Part shown: positions 60,816-64,000 of the stretch, in pieces
Layout: every line of letters starts with the position of its first letter
Position numbering within the stretch: the first letter of the stretch is position 1
Assembly: GCA_018268675.1 (NCBI GenBank)
Contig: JAFDWB010000084.1
Coordinates: 1-64,000, forward strand
DNA length: 64,000 nucleotides
Reading direction: 5' to 3'
From: Actinomycetota bacterium
Lineage (GTDB): Bacteria; Actinomycetota; Thermoleophilia; Solirubrobacterales; 70-9
Translations under genes and position numbers: made by a program
Notes under the pieces: model-generated
What the model was told of the DNA's origin: nothing
Seen by the model: only the letters and a program-made list of their open reading frames with translations
Databases searched by the model: none

Positions 60816-61817
60816 GTGGAACTGGCGCTGGCGATAGCGGCGGCGGTCGCGTTCGCGCTGACCAACGGCTTCCACGACGCCGCCAACGCGATCGCCACGC
60901 TCGTCACCTCGCGCGCCGCGCCGCCCGGGCCGGCCGTCGCTCTCGCGGCGACGTTCAACCTGCTGGGGGCGCTCGTCGTCGGCACCGCGGTCGCCTCGAC
61001 GATCGCCGGGATCGTCAGCGTCTCCGGCGCCGGCGCGGTCGCCGTGATCGGGGCGGGGGCGCTGGCGGCCACCTGCTGGAACATCGCGACCTGGTCGCTC
61101 GGGCTGCCCTCGAGCTCCGCCCACGCTCTGGTCGGTGGCCTTGCCGGGGCGGCGCTCGTCGACTCCGGGCTCGGCGCGATCCACTGGGGCGGGATGGAAG
61201 GCCTGCACCCGGTCGGCCTGGCCGGGGTGCTGATCGCGCTCGCGGTCTCGCCGCTCCTCGGGCTCGGCTTCGGCTTCGCCTTCGCGCGGCTCGACCGCTT
61301 GGCACTGCACCGCGCCACCCGCCGGGTACGGCGGCCGATCGTCGGCTCGGAGTGGGCGATGTCGGCGGCGCTCGCCTTCGGCCACGGCGCCAACGACGGC
61401 CAGAAGGCGATGGGCGTGATCGGCGCCCTGCTGCTCGCCGACGGGAAGATCAGCACCTTCGGCGTGCCGCTCTGGGCGAAGGTGGTCTGCGGCCTCTCGC
61501 TGACCCTGGGGACGGCGCTCGGCGGCTGGCGGATCATCCGCACGGTCGGCAGGCGCATCTTCCGGCTCACCTCGGTCGGCGCGTTCGCCTCCCAGAGCGC
61601 CTCGACCGCGGTCGTCCTCCCGGCCTCCTACCTGGGCGCCCCGGTATCGACCACCCAGGTCGTCGCCTCCTCGGTGGTCGGGGTGGGGGCGGGACGTCGG
61701 CGGGCGCGCCACGTCCGCTGGCGGGTGGTCGAGTCGATCGCCTCGGCCTGGGTGCTGACGCTCCCCGCGGCGGCGGCGCTGGGCGCGGTCATCCTGCCGA
61801 TCTGGAGGCTGCTGTGA
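60816..61817 (+). CDS. pit: PiT-family inorganic phosphate transporter
   Basis: 333 aa from GTG 60816. PiT signatures GFHDAANAIATLV near the N-terminus and GHGANDGQKAMGVIGALL in the second half. Upstream open sequence lacks coding character, so the GTG is preferred. The stop overlaps the start of the DUF47 gene (GTGA), a standard Pit pair for low-affinity phosphate uptake. Confidence 0.92.
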   Translation: MELALAIAAAVAFALTNGFHDAANAIATLVTSRAAPPGPAVALAATFNLLGALVVGTAVASTIAGIVSVSGAGAVAVIGAGALAATCWNIATWSLGLPSSSAHALVGGLAGAALVDSGLGAIHWGGMEGLHPVGLAGVLIALAVSPLLGLGFGFAFARLDRLALHRATRRVRRPIVGSEWAMSAALAFGHGANDGQKAMGVIGALLLADGKISTFGVPLWAKVVCGLSLTLGTALGGWRIIRTVGRRIFRLTSVGAFASQSASTAVVLPASYLGAPVSTTQVVASSVVGVGAGRRRARHVRWRVVESIASAWVLTLPAAAALGAVILPIWRLL

Positions 61818-62431
61818 CGCGCCGGCGCCACTGGTTCCTGCCCGCCAACCCGGACGTGCTCGGGCTGCTCACGGCGCAGTCGGGGCTGACCGCGGAGGCG
61901 GCGCGCGAGCTCGCCGCCTGGGGCAGGGGCGAGGCCGACGACGGCTCGCGCCTGCGCCGGCTCGAGCACGAGGCGGACACCTGCAAGCGCAACCTGCGCC
62001 GGGCGCTCTCGGAAGCATTCACCACCCCGCTCGACCCCGAGGACATCTTCGAGCTCTCCCGCGGGCTGGACGAAATCGTCAACGAGGCGAAGAACCTGGT
62101 GGCCGAGGCGGAAGCGATGTCGACGCCACCGGACCCGGCGATGGCGACGATGGCCGAGCAGCTCGCCACCGGCACGGTGCGGCTCGACGAGGCGCTGCGG
62201 GCGTTCGCGGCCGGCAGGCGCGACGAGGCGACCGCGATCGCCGACCGGGCGGTCAAGGACCAGCGCCACGTCCAGCACGCCTACCGGGTCGCGATGTCGG
62301 CGCTGGTCGAGAACGAAGACCTGCGCGAGGTGACCGCGCGGCGCGAGCTCTACCGCCGCCTGGCCCGCATGGGGGACGAACTCGTCCTCGTCGCAGAGCG
62401 GATCTGGTACTCGGTCCTGAAGGAGGACTGA
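61814..62431 (+). CDS. DUF47 (PhoU-like) Pit accessory protein
   Basis: 205 aa, all-helical PhoU/DUF47 fold: LRRLEHEADTCKRNLRRALSEAFTTPLDPEDIFELSRGLDEIVNEAKN and a second helical unit ending RRLARMGDELVLVAERIWYSVLK. It binds metal-phosphate and modulates the Pit transporter. It is translationally coupled to pit. Confidence 0.9.
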   Translation: MTRRRHWFLPANPDVLGLLTAQSGLTAEAARELAAWGRGEADDGSRLRRLEHEADTCKRNLRRALSEAFTTPLDPEDIFELSRGLDEIVNEAKNLVAEAEAMSTPPDPAMATMAEQLATGTVRLDEALRAFAAGRRDEATAIADRAVKDQRHVQHAYRVAMSALVENEDLREVTARRELYRRLARMGDELVLVAERIWYSVLKED

Positions 62432-62521
62432 GCACCTGAGCCCGGGCATCGGCAGATCGCCGCAGGCCGGGCACGGCGAGATACGGATGTGGACGGGCGC
62501 CGAGGCAGCGAGGATGCTCCC

Positions 62522-63136
62522 ATGCCCGCCCGCCTGCTCGTGCCCTTGGTGACGGTCGCCGCGCTCCTCGCGCTCGCCCCGGGAGCGGCCGCGGCGGGCG
62601 CCTTCCGCCACGATCTCTCCCGGGTGAACGCGCACCTGCGGATCGCGATCGAATACGCACCGGAAGAGCTCGGCAAGACGGTGGCGAGCGCGGAAACCGT
62701 CTGCGCGCTGGGCGAACGGGCCGCCGCGGCCGGAGATCCGGGCCAGGCCGCCGCGGACTGGATGGCGCTGGAGCAGCTCGTCGCCGAAGACGTCACCGAA
62801 GCGTCACAGCGGATCGAGACCGCCTTCGCCAACGGCGACTCGGCCTTGCGCACCGGGCGCGAACGGGCCGAACTGGAATGGAGCGCGGCACCGTCGCGGC
62901 TGCGGGCGCTGCGCCACGGGGTCGCCGAGACGCGCCGCGGGATCGCGACCATGCGCGCCGTCGTCGCCGGCCTCGCGACGCCGTTCGCGAGCTGGCGGGC
63001 GCACGAATGCGCGGCCGCGATCGCCGGGATCAAGGAAACGTTCGTCCCCGCCCCGTTCGCGTTGGAACTGATCAACAACGGCATGCTCCGGCTCTGGCGG
63101 CTCTCGATGCTGCCGCCCCTGGGCCCGAATGGATGA
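62522..63136 (+). CDS. secreted helical protein of unknown function
   Basis: 204 aa from ATG 62522. The signal peptide LLVPLVTVAALLALAPGAAAAG is followed by an Ala/Glu-rich, helical body with one Cys (ETVCALG) and another at HECAAAI. I recognise no family. Glu is mostly GAA, as in other exported proteins here. Confidence 0.65.
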   Translation: MPARLLVPLVTVAALLALAPGAAAAGAFRHDLSRVNAHLRIAIEYAPEELGKTVASAETVCALGERAAAAGDPGQAAADWMALEQLVAEDVTEASQRIETAFANGDSALRTGRERAELEWSAAPSRLRALRHGVAETRRGIATMRAVVAGLATPFASWRAHECAAAIAGIKETFVPAPFALELINNGMLRLWRLSMLPPLGPNG

Positions 63137-63163
63137 CGAAGGCCCGATCTCCGGGCCGCGATC

Positions 63164-64000
63164 TCAGGCGGCGACGCCGGCGAGGAAGTCGGTGAGGTAG
63201 CGGCCGACGATCTTGCCCCGGTCGGCTCCCCACGGGGGCGCCGCGGTCATCGTCGAGGTTTCGCCGTGGCCGCCCGCCAACCAGCCCTGCAGGTAGCGAG
63301 AGTCGCCGCCGGTCCAGAGGACGCCGCGCAGGACCGGGTCGAACTCGGCGGGCTCGATCGGGGCGCCGAGGCGGGCGGCGATCGCTTCCGCGACGACGTC
63401 GGCCTGCTGGGTCGCGAGCCCGCCCTGCTTGACCGGGAAGCTGGTGACGTCGCCCGCGGCGTAGAGGCAATCGCACTCGAGCACCTCGCAGTGGCGACCG
63501 ATCCGCACGAAGCCTTCGACGTCGTGGGGGACGCCGCGGATCCGCCGCCCCTCCAGCTTCGGCAGGCTGACGACCTTGTCGAAGGGGAGCGGCCCGGCGG
63601 GGACGGTCTCCAGGACGCCCTCCTCGAAGCGGACAGGGTGGGTGCCGCTGCGCACCTCGATGCGCCGCCCGGCGAGCAGCTCGGCCATCTCCTCGGCCAC
63701 CCCGCGGCCGAAGATCTGCAGCGGCGCGTCCTCGGGCGTGACCACGGTCAGCTCGGCATCGTCACCGGACCGCTCCAGCTCGGCACGGGTGAGCAGGGCG
63801 AGCTCGTAGAGGGGCAGCGCCCAGCTCTCGACCGTCGGCATCGTGAACGCGACCCGCCGGGTCCCGCCGCCGCGGATCTCCGCCATCACCTTGCCGACGT
63901 CGCGCTCCTCGGCGATGCCCCAGAAGGTGATCGCGCCGGGGACCGGCCACAGCAGCTTCGTCCCCGGGCAGACGACCAGGTCCCCGTAGGGAAGGGTCTC
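63164..64000 (-). CDS. FAD-dependent pyridine-nucleotide/sulfide-quinone-type oxidoreductase, 5' end cut by the right edge
   Basis: The frame is open to the edge (279 codons). Visible parts are VVCPGTKLLWPVPGAITFWG, RRVAFTMPTVESWALPLYELALL and the FAD C-terminal motif CDCLYAAGDVTSFPVKQGGLATQQADVVAEAI. This is the NDH-2/SQR/FCSD-like fold. The N-terminal GxGxxG is beyond the window. The internal ATG at 63889 is not the true start because homologous sequence continues upstream. Confidence 0.85.
   Translation of the reverse strand, partial: ETLPYGDLVVCPGTKLLWPVPGAITFWGIAEERDVGKVMAEIRGGGTRRVAFTMPTVESWALPLYELALLTRAELERSGDDAELTVVTPEDAPLQIFGRGVAEEMAELLAGRRIEVRSGTHPVRFEEGVLETVPAGPLPFDKVVSLPKLEGRRIRGVPHDVEGFVRIGRHCEVLECDCLYAAGDVTSFPVKQGGLATQQADVVAEAIAARLGAPIEPAEFDPVLRGVLWTGGDSRYLQGWLAGGHGETSTMTAAPPWGADRGKIVGRYLTDFLAGVAA

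Overview
The window is GC-rich (by eye about 70% or more) and gene-dense. Genes are stacked in long operons with ATGA/GTGA start-stop overlaps, GTG starts are frequent, and FCD-type GntR, LAL-type LuxR, MmpL and DUF1059 families occur together. This suggests an actinomycete, most plausibly of the Thermoleophilia/Solirubrobacterales type. The taxonomic placement is inference. I see no rRNA, tRNA, CRISPR array, transposase or replication origin.

Layout. 1-5475: a frameshifted secreted repeat protein, an alpha/beta-hydrolase/adenylate-cyclase fusion, and a divergent MarR / MmpL pair with a palindromic operator. 5519-40555: a large catabolic region. It holds ThiX/Z/Y-like ABC importer genes (NMT1/THI5-type binding protein), three TenA (thiaminase II) paralogues, two near-twin GntR/FCD regulators, alcohol and aldehyde dehydrogenases, an ATZ/TRZ-type amidohydrolase, an HDAC-like amidohydrolase and aspartase. 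It also holds a B12-dependent acyl-CoA mutase in two subunits with an epimerase-like VOC protein, a CoA-transferase, an LLM flavin oxidoreductase, two M20 amidohydrolases, an M29/NicX-like protein, a GNAT, a MatB-type malonate-CoA ligase, a molybdenum hydroxylase (three subunits plus a RidA remnant), a second acyl-CoA ligase, a choline-oxidase-like GMC flavoprotein, a rhodanese and a metallo-beta-lactamase-fold hydrolase. Six short AT-rich sites with the core RTATMTCATATY sit at the promoters of these operons and probably bind the two GntR proteins.

My best reading is a regulated catabolic system for thiamine, thiamine breakdown products or a similar N-heterocycle: uptake, release of the pyrimidine by TenA, side-chain oxidation, deamination, ring hydroxylation and opening, amide hydrolysis, then entry as malonyl-type CoA esters through the mutase. 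Sulfur may be handled by the rhodanese and a TauE/SafE exporter. No thiamine-biosynthesis gene is present here, which argues for breakdown rather than salvage. The substrate is inference; the gene content and shared sites are visible.

40649-53982: mixed genes. These are a VOC protein, an AT-richer islet with DUF4389 and an I36-type inhibitor, the class B penicillin-binding protein PbpA, a LAL regulator, a PKD-domain secreted protein, a fused DrrA-DrrB ABC exporter, a zinc-ribbon / phosphoribosyltransferase / erythromycin-esterase cluster, a flavodoxin and a decayed SQR-DsrE relic. 54436-59052: an agmatine deiminase operon (universal stress protein, putrescine carbamoyltransferase, antiporter, AguA). 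59074-64000: a two-domain kinase, a PiT phosphate transporter with its DUF47 partner, a secreted helical protein, and an FAD oxidoreductase cut by the right edge.

Four long intergenic gaps (22205-22705, 28985-29575, 35170-35895, 53990-54425) hold copies of one composite element built from several large hairpins. Stems are conserved between copies, while some loops differ strongly. I know of no described family that matches this.
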